A DNA stretch of 64,000 nucleotides from Ziziphus jujuba (taxonomy: Eukaryota; Streptophyta; Magnoliopsida; Rosales; Rhamnaceae): assembly GCF_031755915.1 (NCBI RefSeq), contig NC_083384.1:6316001-6380000 (forward strand). Reading direction: 5' to 3'. Shown in pieces: positions 22,506 to 34,982 of this stretch. The translations under genes and the position numbers were made by a program. A model generated the notes under the pieces. It had not been told where the DNA came from. It made no database searches and worked only from the letters and a program-made list of their open reading frames with translations. The stretch's first letter is position 1. Each line of letters opens with the position of its first letter.

Positions 22506-24724
22506 GTTGGTATCAGAGCTCTAGGTTCTAGTATTCCTAAGGGACTGTGCATTGTTGTGCATCCCATCCGCGTCTATTCTCTCGTTTTACCCATCTTAAA
22601 GCATTTTTTCTTTTTGTCTCGAAGCAAATGCGTTGGCTGAGTTTGTATAACTCTAAGCTTCGAGGGTGTCAATTAGAATCACCTATCCTAACGGAGAATT
22701 CCTATGGCCTAGTCAATGGTCGAGGATTGCCTTTCCTTTTTGAAGGTCAAGTAATTGGGGCAGATCCAACCTGTGAATCTTTTTAGGAATCGAAGTGGTC
22801 CTTGATATGGACTGAGTAGTTCTTCTGTTCATGGACCACTGGCATAAAGGAGTAAAGTTAAAGTGGTTCAGCTTACCTGAAGTGGTGCTTCGTGGAGGAG
22901 TTAGGAAGTCTTTACGGAGGTTAATTTCTGCCATCATTGTAAGGAGCTATCAGAGAATGGTTGTTAAGGGTCTATGGCCCAGGTGGTTGATGCCAAAGAA
23001 AATGGTGAGCGTTGGAACCGCTAATAGTGGGAAGCAATTCGAAAGCGTTTTCCCAGCAAGTTATCTGGATTACGACCGCAAAAAAGGATATCAAATCATT
23101 ATTGATTTGGCTTTGGACATCGATCTATTTTAGTACCGCCATACCGTGCTACTCCATTAAAGTAAAGGACTTAAAAGCTTAGCTGCAAGATTTGGAGAAT
23201 AAAGGTTTCACTAAAGCAAGTTTATCATCGTGAATGACATCTGTTTTGTTCATGGAGAAGAAAGATGATTGCCTAAGGGTGTGTATCGGCTATCAACGAT
23301 TTAGCAAGGTCACCACCCATAATCGATATTTGTTGTCGAGTGTGGATGTGTGTTGATCAACCTCAAGGTGTCAAAATATTTTTCCGATCGATTATTAAAA
23401 ATTAAATACTTTTCAAAGTGATATTTGAAATTAAAGGTATTTTATTCAAGTATTTTTTGTTTATGTTCGTACACATATTTGTATGTTATACTGTTGATAT
23501 TATACTGCATATACTGCACCATACGGAGGCGGCGAACCAATGTGGTCCATGTAGAGCTAGCCCATAATCATGTTGCCTACGAGTCCAGGGGATTGGACGA
23601 CCAATATAGGCAACCACCCTGATTTGTATTGGTAGCAGAGTGCCGGCGACAGCTGGAATCATGGATCACGTAGCATGTTAGAAGGTATCTTACATACCTC
23701 CATTACGAGTGTGCATATTTCATTTTATGCTATGGATTTTAAGATATGATTTTATGCATTTATTCATGTTTTTATCATTGTTCCAATGTGGAGTTTTAAC
23801 GATTGCCTATGCAAGTTAAGGTATTTTAAAATAATTTTCGTATTATTTATTATTTCATTGATTTAATTAGTAAATTTCATAAATTATATTTCGATTTTTG
23901 AAGAAGTTTGGAAATTTAATTTGGGTTGATAAGTTGTGTATATTTTATGTTGGTGGTATATTTGAAAAATATATTTTATTATTTGTTTTATGTTATGGTT
24001 AAATATCGCCGATTGAGAATCCAAAGTAGGATATCATTAAGTTCAAAAAGGAGATCCTAAAGGAAGCACATGATTCAATGTATGTGATACACCCCAAAGG
24101 TACAAAGATGTATGGAATGCTCACTAGATGACATTATGGTTTGGCATGATAAAGGAAGTTGCAGGATTCGAATAAAGGTACTTAAGCTGCCGACAAGTGG
24201 AAGCGGGAAGTAGAAATGTTAACGCACTTTTTATTGGTATGAGAGTGGTTCTCACTGAGACAAATCGGCCAGGCTGTTCGTAAAGCGTATCATGAGACTA
24301 CACAGAGTATGAATCGCCATTACGTCTAATTGAGGCCAATGGACAAGCCAAGTGCAGAATTCACACTTGGAAGTTATGTTGAGACCGTCCATTATGCAAT
24401 GTCGAAAGGAGCTGGCTTGAGCAATTTCCACCGATAGGATTCGTTACGATATTAGATACCAAGCTAGCATCGAGGTGTCTTCGTGTGAGATTCTATATGG
24501 AAGACAGCGCCAAACTCCACAGTGTTGAAGTGAAGTAGGTGAAGAGAAGCACCACACGACGACCAACGTGAATTGGATGCAAGCACCTACGAATGACTAC
24601 GAATAAGGTGAAAGTCATCCGAGAGAGTTTGAAGACCGCTCAGAAATCGACACATGAGTTAAGCCGACGTGCATGGAAAAGATGTTGAATTCGAAGTCCG
24701 AGATTAAGTTTTTGAAATTATCTC
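22506..24724 (+). pseudogene. Decayed gypsy pol (RT and integrase traces), gag missing
   Basis: Directly after the primer-binding site the sequence matches the protease-RT linker and reverse transcriptase of Ty3/gypsy elements. Traces are LISAIIVRSYQRMVVKG, then FESVFPASYLDYDRKKG, then a broken match to the IDYRQLNKVT region near 23280-23310. A block at about 23460-23760 is instead LTR-derived and resembles 17811-18070. Then come the integrase zinc-finger region (AHDSMYVIHPKGTKMY, about 24060-24110) and an integrase C-terminal piece (SCEILYGRQRQTPQC, about 24488-24530). Stops are frequent, and gag, the protease active site and most of RNase H are absent. Confidence 0.8.
23460..23760 (+). repeat. 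LTR-derived block inside element B pol
   Basis: The stretch with GAACCAATGTGGTCC, GAGTCCAGGGGATTGG, GTGCCGGCGACAGCTGG and CATGGATCACGTAGCATG is a close copy of 17811-18070 in solo LTR A. It interrupts the pol remnant, so the internal domain is a chimera. Confidence 0.8.
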
Positions 24725-26417
24725 ACAATTTTGGTTAACGTTTGTGTTTAACCCCCCGGGTACCGGGTATTATTTACCCGAATAAAATATTAATTTATTT
24801 GATTGTGTGTGAACTGTGTTCTAGGAGCACGGGTGAGTCGTGGAATTGATCCCGTGGAGGATCTTAGGTTAATTGCGTGCTCCAGGTGAGTGACCCACCT
24901 TGAAAACTATTTTGGGCAATTAATTATATTTATGTTGTGTTAATTTGATATTTGGAATTTATGCTCATGTGGTGTATTTTAAATATAATCGGGAAAAAAA
25001 TATTATTTTATATATATATTTACCCATTGGTGCTAAACGGAAATTTAGGGTCATTAAGAAATTCCCGATTATTATTTTATTGTGATTAAATGGTATTTGT
25101 TACACATGAGCAAGTATTTTCAGTAATTAATTGTATCTGGATTTTATATTATTTTTGGGCATAATTGGTTTAAATATTTTTAAGAAAAATATTTGTCTAA
25201 ATTGGTGGTTTAAATTTTATAATTATGCCCGTGGTATGTTATTTGTTGAACCTCGTGTTACGAGAAAAATTATTGTTTTATCGCTATCGATGTTTTCGTA
25301 CCGGGTATGTTAAAAAAAAATATGTGGGATGGTAAATGTGAAAATTGGTATATTTTCCACGGTAATTTTTGGAAAAACGGTACGGTTATAATTAATTTAG
25401 TAATTATTTTAGACGCACTCATACAGTATTGTTGTTCTGGTATATATGTGGTTTAGCGCGCAAGTATTATGTCTTCCTTGGCCGGGATGACGGTTTCAGC
25501 AGCGGTACTGTCGGGACGCCGAAGTGTCGTTTGCAAGTTTCTCTCTTTAATCTCCCCGCCAGTCGGTGCTAGAGACGCTGGGTATGGGAGGGCATCACTG
25601 GTATATGATGTGGTGCGTCAAGTATAAATTTTTCGGATAGAAATTTCAAACCCCAAAGAGTACAAAAATTATTTATTATAATTTATTACATTTTATTTAT
25701 ATTTGGGGTATTTATTTATTTATTGTTTATTAAATTATTTGATCCCTTGGTTTTCGAGAAATACGAATATCGGGTTTGTGAAAATGTTTTAAAAGGGGAA
25801 CATTCCCAACGGAGTGAATAGTGAGGGTTTTGAGAGAAATTATTACCTCAATTGTTTATTATTATTTATTTATTTAGTTGTCGGTATTAATTAAATTCCT
25901 TTATTTGTCATATTATTAATATTAAAGGTGTTCAGTAGATAGGGTCACTCACTGAGATGATTAGCATCTCACGTTTTTAAATTCCATTCCCCTAGGTCCA
26001 AGTTGGGAGACGTTGATTGTCCGGGGCGAGCCCAACGTCTCAGTTCGTTGTCGAAAGTCCAAACAATATTTCTTCCCTTTTCCTCTCCATCTTGTACTGC
26101 TTCTTTATCTGTCATTGTATTAATTCCACTTTTATTTGTAAAATGCTCTGTATACTGTATTGGACGTGTAGTTATTAATTATGCACTGAGTTGCTGTTAT
26201 TCTTTGAAGTGCTGTAAATTTGTGGATACAAATTGTAGTAATGTGGGAGGAATAAGGGGACGATTATAGAAGTGTGTTTTCAGTGCAGGAAATTTGTGGT
26301 AAGTCCTACCCTTAGGGGAGGTGCTGCCGGATTTTCCGTTGGAAGGTTCGGTGGTATTTCTCTTGGATCAGGGCTTATCTAGGGTTCCGGGGGAGGAATC
26401 TTGGACGGGTCCTGACA
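24725..26417 (+). repeat. 3' LTR of element B, 5'-truncated
   Basis: It matches 20753-22505 closely but starts abruptly at ACAATTTTGGTTAACG. The first 1.1 kb (U3, TTGAC cluster, GC-rich patch) is missing. The module copy (25412-25619) has lost about 62 bp. Confidence 0.92.
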
Positions 26418-26422
26418 TATAA

Positions 26423-27237
26423 TGTTCCAATGGCCTTAATATAATTCATACCTATGTCTCTGACCGTGTTACCAAAGGCTTCGTGGACGATAATTCAAAA
26501 GGAATTACACCTTCACTTGATCCAGGAGTTAAAAGAGAAGTTGATAGCTTTAGCAATGAAGTATGACCCATCTTATATCCAAAAACAATAATAACCAAAA
26601 ACAAAAATGTCTGTAACTTCAAGTAAAAATAGAAAAAAGAAAAGTGAATACAAGAAACCAAAAAACCAAGATAAGAATATGGATTTACTTTTGGGGGGGG
26701 GGGGGGGGGGGGGGAGGGGGGAAGCGCCTTCAAAATGGGTAAAGGCTCACCTTAAGTTATGCCCTGGAAATAAAAATAAACAATAAATTAAAAGAAAAAA
26801 AATAAAAATATAAGTGGAAATCTTTACCATAAGAAGCATAAAAAAATGGACAGGTTAGAGCAGGGGAAATAGAGCAGCGGGCTAGGAAGATAATGAGCCA
26901 AAAGAGTGCAAGAGTCTTCTGAAAGTTGAAAGAGCTATAATCTAAAAGAATCTTAGAAAAATAGGCTCTTTTCATATGGAATTTACTTGGTCATCTACAA
27001 AGATTCGTAATGATTCTTTGAAAAACAACTGCAGAAAAATTTGAGCACCAAAAACTCCGGTGTCAGATAAGCTAAGCCAGATGCCAGAGAGTTAGACGGC
27101 GGGGAAGGAGTTAGCAAAAGGGGTGGTAGTCTGATAGAGGTAGATGGCAGCAATTTGAGACACTCCGATGATCGTCCAGGTTAAGGTTTGAATTGGGACT
27201 CAAACATAGAGAAGTACGGCTTCTCTTAGTGCCATTT
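26423..27237. other. Spacer with an exon-like stretch and a poly-G run
   Basis: On the plus strand about 26450-26547 reads as an open, gene-like stretch (SDRVTKGFVDDNSKGITPSL and onward to SFSNE before GTATGA). It could be an exon of a gene I do not recognise. A poly-G run of over 20 bases lies at 26694-26715 and produces a false proline run on the minus strand. Nothing else is seen. Confidence 0.3.
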
Positions 27238-28396
27238 GATGCACCACACTATATATCAAGTGATATCAGGTGGCTCTTAGCATCCTAAACACCCCTGATA
27301 AAAGAGATAATGCAAGATATCTACAATCAGACATCTTGACTTGATGCTAATAACTTACCATCCTACAATTAAAGGGAGAGTTACTATTCCTCACAATGTA
27401 AAATGTCTACCAACCCTCTCTCACTAATCTCCCATAGAATGGTTAAATAATATCTGCGTGCTAATTAATAATAATAACAATATAAAATATTAGTATTGTA
27501 TAATGCATCTCTAAACACCATGAATGTAAAAAATTTACTAAAATGCCATTTTAAAAATTTTTACTAGGTTATTACAATGTACTAAACCCACAAAAATTAT
27601 TTAATTAATTTAAAATGTATTTATAAAATTCATGATCAAAGATTTATATAATTTTCCATCAAAATTTATTCCACAAATCTTAGTCAACCATTTTTTTTAC
27701 GGGAATAATCATAAAAGTATTTCTATAACATATACATAAAATAACAATCTTCTTTAATTAATTTACAAAATATTTAACAAAAATTCATAATAGCATAAAA
27801 TAAATTAATTCCCAAATATGCTTTAGAAAATGTACAACTCATCTAAAAATGTGAACTACTCTAGATTCTCCTTGGGATTCGTCTCTCAATTTATATGTAT
27901 GCCTAAAATACCAACAAAATACAATATCCATTAAAAATATTATTTTTATCAGGTATTTTATACATAATTTATCTGGGGATTTAAGCACTAATCTCGGCCA
28001 AAACTAGCAACATATATACTAAAATGAAACTTAAGATACAAGGATCACAAATTAAGTCTTACCTATTCAAGATTCGGTTGACATGGTTAAGATCTCATCG
28101 AAAAGACTGGCTAATTTAATGTTTCTTGATCTCATAAATTCGCTCGAATTGAGCCAACCAGATCTCGGATTTAGATTTAGGATGGTCAAAGATGGTGGAA
28201 AAGGATAGTGAATTGGTTGAAAACTTGCCAAAAGTGGGAGATTGGTGAGCCATTGCCATTGCAAGAAAAAGTCATCGATGCCTACGTGTTGGAGGTTCAC
28301 CGGCCATGAAATTTTAAAGGAATGTTGATTTTTGAGTGGGTAAGAGGATGGTGGTGGTAGTGAGGCAAGATGGTACACTTTGGCATGTGGTGTTAC
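27238..28396 (-). mobile_element. Decayed LTR fragment of the same gypsy family
   Basis: It starts GATGCACCACACTATATATC, like the right side of the conserved module in LTRs C and D (minus orientation). It continues through an AT-rich part and a GC-richer part and ends at GTGGTGTTACA, the family's inverted LTR start. The LTR end region with the palindrome is missing. It is much more diverged than A to G. Confidence 0.7.
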
Positions 28397-28439
28397 AGGT
28401 GGGGGGACTGTGGCCCCTAGGCCTATTCTTAAGTCCGTC

Positions 28440-29201
28440 CATGTCCCAAAAGCTATACTTTACTTAATATTCATACATAAGCAATGGCACTATTTTGAAA
28501 TTTCTATGGATCAATATTCATTGGCTTAGTCCAATGGCAACAGCACTATCTTATAGGTCATGTTTGAGTTGATATTTCTTGCCCTATTAATGAACAAGTT
28601 ATATTTGAATTAAGTAATTTTGACATTTATTGATAAATGTATGAACAAAATATGATCCATTAACACAAATTGTCACCCATAGTGAAAATGATAGGTTTAA
28701 TTTGTATGCATCTATAGAATCGTCAAAGATCCATACATAAAGTATTCATAGGCTTAACTCGGTGATAAAACCATAGATTAGAATATATTGTAATCATTTT
28801 TAAAAAAAAAATAAAAAGAACCATGCAAAAAAGAATTACAAAGTTTTGGTTAATTCTTTGTCTAACCAGAGGTTTAGTGTTTTTTGTTTGATAATAGTTA
28901 TAACTCTCTTTTAATTAATTCACTTACAAGCATTAATTATAACGAAACCAAAACGTGTTCCACTATATATACATATTTTTTATTTTTTTACTGTAAAGTA
29001 TTTTTATATACGTTGTATTCGAATTAAGTAATTTTGATGTTATTAATAAATGGCTTAACATGAATTGTCACCCATAGTGAAAATGATGGGGTTTGTATGC
29101 ATCTATAGATTTATCAAAGATCCATACATAAAATATTCATAGACTTAGTCCAACAGTAAAATTATATATTTGAATGTATTGTAATCATTGTTTAGAAAAA
29201 A
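28440..29201 (+). repeat. Duplicated intergenic block, copies 2 and 3
   Basis: 28485-28940 matches 10040-10600. 29030-29201 begins a further copy (AATTGTCACCCATAGTGAAA) that continues after solo LTR C from 32567. The order shows that the duplication came before the LTR insertion. Confidence 0.7.
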
Positions 29202-29206
29202 TAAAG

Positions 29207-32200
29207 TGTCAGAACCCATCCAAGATCCCTCACCGGAACCCTAGACAAGCTCTGATCCCAGAGAAACCCTATCGGACCCTCCAATGGAAAATCCCATAAA
29301 ACCTACCTTAAAGGTTGGACTCATCACAAATTTTCCGCACTGAAAACACACTTCTATATACACCACCTTATTTCTCCCACCTTACTACAATTTATTTCCA
29401 CAATAATAAGCACTTCAATAAATTAAACAGGGAACTAATGCAGTATTTAATAAAATATATTCAATATAGTATACAGAGCATCATAGGATACAATTAAGTA
29501 TGAAAGTTATACAACAAGGGATAAAAGAAATATTACAAATAGAAATAAATGAAAAGAAAAGAACTCCTCAAAACATGACAACAACGAAGATTAAGCTAGC
29601 TCCGGACGAACGTCTACCAATCCCTGTACCTAGGGGAATGGATTTAAAAATATGAGATGTTAATCATCTCAGTGAGTGACCCTATCTAATATATGATTAT
29701 AATAGTAATAATAATCATAGTACACTTGATTAATTAAGAATAAATAAATAAATCATTAATTAAAAATAATATTTTCTCTCAAAAACCTCACCATTCACTC
29801 CATTGGAAAGGTTCCTCTTTTAAAATATTTTCACAAAATTCAATATTTTATGCCCCAAAAATCGAGAAATAATAAATTGAATAAATTGATAATAAATCCA
29901 AATACGAATAAAATACAATAAAATAATTTTAAATACTTGCATTAAAGAAATATAACATAAAAGTGAAATTCAATATATAATTCGTAAAATTTGATTTAAT
30001 AAATCAAAATAAACAGTGTCAAAAACATAATTAAAATAATTACAAACAACCATGTAAAGTAAGTGGTAAAAATATTATAAAATTCGTTTTGAAATATTCA
30101 ATCAATCTATATAATAAAAATATGGCAAGATGCATTTTAAAAACATTGATTTAAAATAATTGACATAAAATATGAATAAATACATTTTACAAAACACTAA
30201 TTGGAAATAGATGATAAAACAAATTACATACATTTAATTTAAATACGACTTTAAAATTTTAGGATTTGAAATTTATATCTGAAAAATAATACTTGACGCA
30301 CCACACTATATACCAGTGATGCTCTATGATACCCAGCATCTCGAGCACCATCCGGCGGGAGGTTAAAGAGAAAAACTTGCATACAGTCACTTCAGCGTCT
30401 TGATAGCACTGCTGCTTAAACCGTCATCCTGGCCATGGAGGGGGGTGGCTATGGCCAATATCAAACTTACCTGCCCTCGATCCGATGGCAACTCACGGGA
30501 GACATTACAACTTGTGCGCTTATCCACATATACAGTACAGAATACCAGTACTATATGAGTGCATCTAAAATCAATTACTAAATAAATTTATTATTAAAAT
30601 ACCCAGCTTTTTCCAAAATTCACCGTGGGAGTTATACCATTTTTCAACCCACATTCTTTTAAAGCCTCATCATAAATCCATCGCATAAATTCCATCAATT
30701 TCACCATAAATAAATCAATCCCATGATATTTAATTGCATAAAAATATTTTTGAAGAATAATAGTTTTAAAACAAATATTTTTCTTCAAATCCTTAAAATC
30801 AATCTGTACCCAAAATGATATTAAAAACTATATCAAATCCGTATGCAATTAAATTCATATAAAACACCATCATAACAACAACATTAAACTTAACAATAAT
30901 TTAAATAAAACTTTAAACCATGAATCTTTAAGTCCCAAAATATATTTTCGTACCAAAACACATATTAAAAATTATCATAAATTGGCAATATAATTCTAGA
31001 TAGAAATTCTCTTAATATCAAATACATAAAACATATTTCTCAAATATTTAATTATGAAATATTCCAACAATGAAACTTGATAATAATTACCAAAATCCCA
31101 AATTCATAAAATCCTTAAAACCAAAATATGTTATAATGCACAAATACTTAATTCCACTCAATTTTGGCATCAAAATTACAAATATAAATTTAGTAAGTAT
31201 ATAACACATGAAACATAATTTCCAAATATATAATCAACACAAAATATATACAATTTACCAACCCAAAATAATTTTGAAGGTGGGTCACTCACCTCGAGCA
31301 CGCAATTCAACTAAGATCCTCTATAGGATCGATTCTACAATTCACATGTGGTCCTAGAACATTGACAATACACAACCCGATTAAATTAATATTTTAATTG
31401 GATAAATTATACACGATTACCCGGAGGATTTAACACAAACATTAACCAAAATTCAAAAATAATATATCGAAACAAAGTTTACAACATGAGGATTAAGGAT
31501 CGACCCTTACCTTCCCGAGGTGGTCGGAATCTCACCGGGAAAGTTTCGATCTTTAGGTCCTCAGAGCTCACAAACCGCTGTGAATTGGATCAAAATGACC
31601 TCACATTTGGGTTCAGAGAGTTTAGATTAGTGGGAAAAGGTGGGCAGTGTGATCGAGAACTCGTCGGAATCAAGTTTTTCGACGAGCCACCGTGGTCACG
31701 GGAAACCGTCACTGCCAGCGGCGCGTCCGAAGGCCACTGGCCGTGCTTTTTGGAGGAAAGGTAGATTGAGGGACGGGTGAACGGATGGGATCAGTGATGA
31801 GGCAAACGGATGCTAGAATAGCAAGAAATCTACGTGGGAAAGTTTCATCGCCACCGCCGGAAAATGCTTCGATCCAGGCACTTCAACGGTTGGCTGGCGG
31901 TGGAATTTATTGGGCTGGCTGGAAATGAGGAGGTGGAGGTGGTGGGGTGGTGCATGTACAAATATGGTGGCTGGAATGGAAGAAACGGCGGTGGCCGATT
32001 GGTGACTCTCTCTCATCTCTTTCTCCCTCCTCTTTCTCTCTCCTCCCTTTCACTCTTCACACGCCCCACACAACCATTTGCCCAATAAAAATGCCTCCCA
32101 TAGTTGTCACTGTGCACTCGTGGGTTGGCCAAATTTTGACACATGGCACACATACTGTTCACTCAATTAAAAAATATATTACAATATTACGGTATTCGAA

Positions 32201-32566
32201 AAACTTTGCAGGTCCATAATTTTTCAACGAAATGTCCAAATTAGTTGTGCCGCTAGTCTATGAACTCGTATCGACGAGTACTTCACAACCATGTATGAGT
32301 CAAAGCTCAATTTTACAAAAATGAAAAGTCAACTCGACACCCTCGGACAGTTCAGACCTCAACTTGTTTTGTCCATAACTTTTAAATCATAGCTCCATTT
32401 TCATCGTGCTACTAGTCTATTAACTCACGTCCGGTGCCTTGGTCAAACTGAAATTTTATCTGAATCAAAAAGTCAAAGTTAGACCCTCTCGGTCAACGAT
32501 GGTCAAACCCTACCAACCTCGATCAACGTGCAAAAATTTCGGTATAATTTGGGATGGGGTGTTACA
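29207..32566 (-). mobile_element. Solo LTR C (3.36 kb, inverted)
   Basis: The inverted LTR runs from TGTCAGAACCC to GGGTGTTACA. Perfect target duplications TAAAG are at 29202-29206 and 32567-32571. It contains the palindrome (29653-29671), the conserved module (30295-30565) and a GC-rich patch (31490-32000). It is inserted in a copy of the 10-kb repeat block. Confidence 0.92.
30295..30565 (-). other. Conserved LTR module, copy in LTR C
   Basis: Bounded by GACGCAC and GTGCATC (one G-T pair in the closing stem). The inner hairpin at 30326-30351 reads, on the minus strand, ATGGTGC...GTATCAT. Confidence 0.7.
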
Positions 32567-32571
32567 TAAAG

Positions 32572-32976
32572 ACCCATAAAGAAAATAATTATAAAGGTTT
32601 GGTTAATTCTTTGCTTAACCAAAGGTTTAGTCTTTTGCTTGATAATAATTCTTACTCTCTTTTAATTAATTTATTTATTTTTTATGCCAAGTCTTTTTTG
32701 CTTTTTTTTCTTAAAGTCAGAGTCTTTCATTATATTTGTTTCTGAAACTGAAAATATTTTCATATAAAACTCTAATGTGAAAAACTATATTTTTATTGCT
32801 CATAACTTGCAAGTCTTTTTTCTTTTTTAATTAAAAAGGTCGTTGACAAATTGTTCTATTACTTAGGTTTTTATAGCCATCAAGACCACATTTTTTTCAT
32901 AAAAAATTAAATAAATAAATTAATTAAGACTGAACTTGGTTGTTCATGCTTATTTCATTTAACCGGCGGTGCAGAA

Positions 32977-33033
<57 letters not shown>

Positions 33034-33154
33034 GCAATGTTTTCCACCCGTGAGTTAAAAGAATTGGGATCTGAGTAGGTAACTAGGAAGGCACTTACTT
33101 GAAAGCACAAAAACAAAAGCAGAAGAGTTGTGAAGTGGAGAGAAAGAGAGAGAA
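32572..33154 (+). promoter_or_regulatory. Upstream region of the metacaspase gene
   Basis: The first part belongs to the duplicated intergenic block. About 32865-32935 matches the region upstream of the SEO pseudogene. A compound (AT)n(GT)n microsatellite (32977-33031) lies about 125 bp before the start codon, and a GA-rich leader precedes it. No certain TATA box. Confidence 0.4.
32977..33031. repeat. (AT)n(GT)n microsatellite near the metacaspase start
   Basis: About 12 AT units followed by about 15 GT units. Such a tract is likely to vary in length between individuals. Confidence 0.95.
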
Positions 33155-33532
33155 ATGAGAAAGAAGGCACTGCTGATCGGTTGCAATTACCCTGGAACAA
33201 CAGTAGAGCTCAAAGGTTGCGTCAATGACGTCAACCAGATTAAAAAATGCCTTGTTGTTCGCTTTGGCTTCTCCGACGAGGACATCACTGTTCTCATCGA
33301 CACCGACGATTCCTACACTCAACCAACTGGAAAAAACATATATAATGTACTTACTTGCCTTGTCGGATCAGCTGAACCCGGAGACATCCTCTTCATCCAC
33401 TACAGTGGTCATGGCACTCGCTTTCCACTCGAAACTGGCGAAGAAGATGAAACTGGCTATGACGAGTGCTTGGTGCCTTGCGACATGAACTTCATTTTTG
33501 GTCTGTCTTTCTATACCATCGTATCAAAATCA

Positions 33533-33563
<31 letters not shown>

Positions 33564-33648
33564 TAGTATGTTATTAAAGCTCAAAATCTTAAATATCTAG
33601 GTATAAGTAATAAAAAAAGAATTAATGCTCCTACTCACTTCCTGATAG

Positions 33649-33688
<40 letters not shown>

Positions 33689-34757
33689 TTAAATCAGTTC
33701 TATGATGCCTTCATGAAAAGTTAGGGGGGGAAAAATAAAAAAAAACAATAACCTTTTTTTTTTTGGATTTTGAACTTTAGATGACGACTTAAGAGAGATT
33801 GTAGACCAAGTTCCAGAAGGTTGCCACATCACAATCGTAACGGATTCATGTCACAGCGGTGGTCTTATTGATGGAGCTAAAGAACAGATAGGCGACAGCA
33901 CAAAGCATCGTCATGGCTATGGCTATGGCTATGGCTATGGTGGACTCAGAGGTCAGCACTCTATGGAAGTTGCATTCAAGTCTCGCGGAATCCAGTTCCC
34001 ATCTGAGTTCCGCCACTATAATCATTGGCGAGAACAAGAGGAAGAGAAAAACGAGAAAGAGATTAATGGATATTGGAGGCATGGCCATGTGAAGAATAGA
34101 GCTTTGCCACTCCCTACCCTCATAGCGATACTGAATGAGAAAACTGGAAAAGACGAGAATAAGGTTGATGTTGGAAATCTGAGGTCGACCCTGTTCAAAA
34201 TCTTTGGAGACGAAGTCAGTCCTAAGGTGAAGAAGTCCATGAACAAGAACAAGAACAAAAACAAGGCCCAGATCAACGCCAAGGTTGAAGGAGAAAATGG
34301 AGGCAGCAAAGGATATTCGTCCCAGGGAATGGTGGGAAGCAAAGCTCAAGTGTTTCTAAAACTGCAACGGAAGCTTGAGAGGGCCGAGTATGCAAGAAAG
34401 GTTGCATTAGCAGAACAAGCAGTGGCCGATATTGGCAACCAAAAGGCTTACAATAATGGAGCAATATCATCATCAAAGCGTGGACTTCCTAGAGGTGGGA
34501 TTCTGATTAGTGGTTGCCAAACAGACCAAATTTCTGGGGATGTAATGCCAGCAGGAAAAGATGCTGCTCCTCATGGAGCTTTTAGCAATGCAATCCTCAC
34601 CATTATTGCTGACTCAGATGGTCATGATATTACCAACAGTGAACTTGTTTTGAAGGCTAGGAAATTGCTCAAGACCAATGGTTTCGCTCAGCAACCTGGC
34701 CTCTATTGCAATGATGATGATGTCGATGCTTCTTTTCTCCTTGCTGCCCATATCTGA
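33155..34757 (+). CDS. MC4-like: Type II metacaspase (two exons)
   Basis: A caspase-fold cysteine protease that cleaves after Arg or Lys, in plants linked to wound-induced peptide release and cell death. Exon 1 is 33155-33500, with a GT donor at 33501; exon 2 is 33781-34757 after an AG acceptor at 33779-33780. Phase-1 joining makes an Asp codon and gives 440 residues. It starts [14 protein letters not shown]. The catalytic His86 is in HYSGHGTR and Cys139 in DSCHSGG, the same numbering as Arabidopsis MC4. The p10 part includes [12 protein letters not shown] and ends LLAAHI. The long p20-p10 linker with ALPLPTLI and [10 protein letters not shown] marks type II; there is no N-terminal zinc-finger prodomain. 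Oddities are a [10 protein letters not shown] run after Cys139 and an NK repeat in the linker. No lesion is seen. Confidence 0.96.
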
Positions 34758-34834
34758 TACTACTTTTTTCGAGTCGTAGAGAGAATTCATGCATTTCATG
34801 ATGATGTTTTTATTTTCTGTGATGATTTTCATTT

Positions 34835-34869
<35 letters not shown>

Positions 34870-34951
34870 GTCCATTTTCTCTGTTTCTTTTTACACATCT
34901 GATATTGTAATATCTTTTTCTAAAATTTATATGTATCAATAATTGTACTTA

Positions 34952-34982
<31 letters not shown>

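Larger units (their letters stand above)
19658..26417 (+). mobile_element. Gypsy element B with 2.8-kb LTR, gag deleted
   Basis: TGTAACACCCCGTCCC at 19658 to GGGTCCTGACA at 26417, with the target duplication TATAA at 19653-19657 and 26418-26422. The 5' LTR is 19658-22505. A primer-binding site (TTGGTATCAGAGC) follows at 22507. The internal domain is only 22506-24724. The 3' LTR (24725-26417) lacks the first 1.1 kb present in the 5' LTR and has an extra deletion of about 62 bp in the conserved module. RT and integrase traces are Ty3/gypsy and resemble the Tekay/Del chromoviruses. It is non-autonomous. Confidence 0.9.

Noticed and set aside
26452..26733. A minus-strand proline-rich frame
   Set aside because: The proline run comes from a poly-G tract; the rest is opposite the exon-like plus-strand stretch.
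33846..34349. Minus-strand open frames opposite metacaspase exon 2
   Set aside because: Shadows of the plus-strand coding sequence; no domain recognised.
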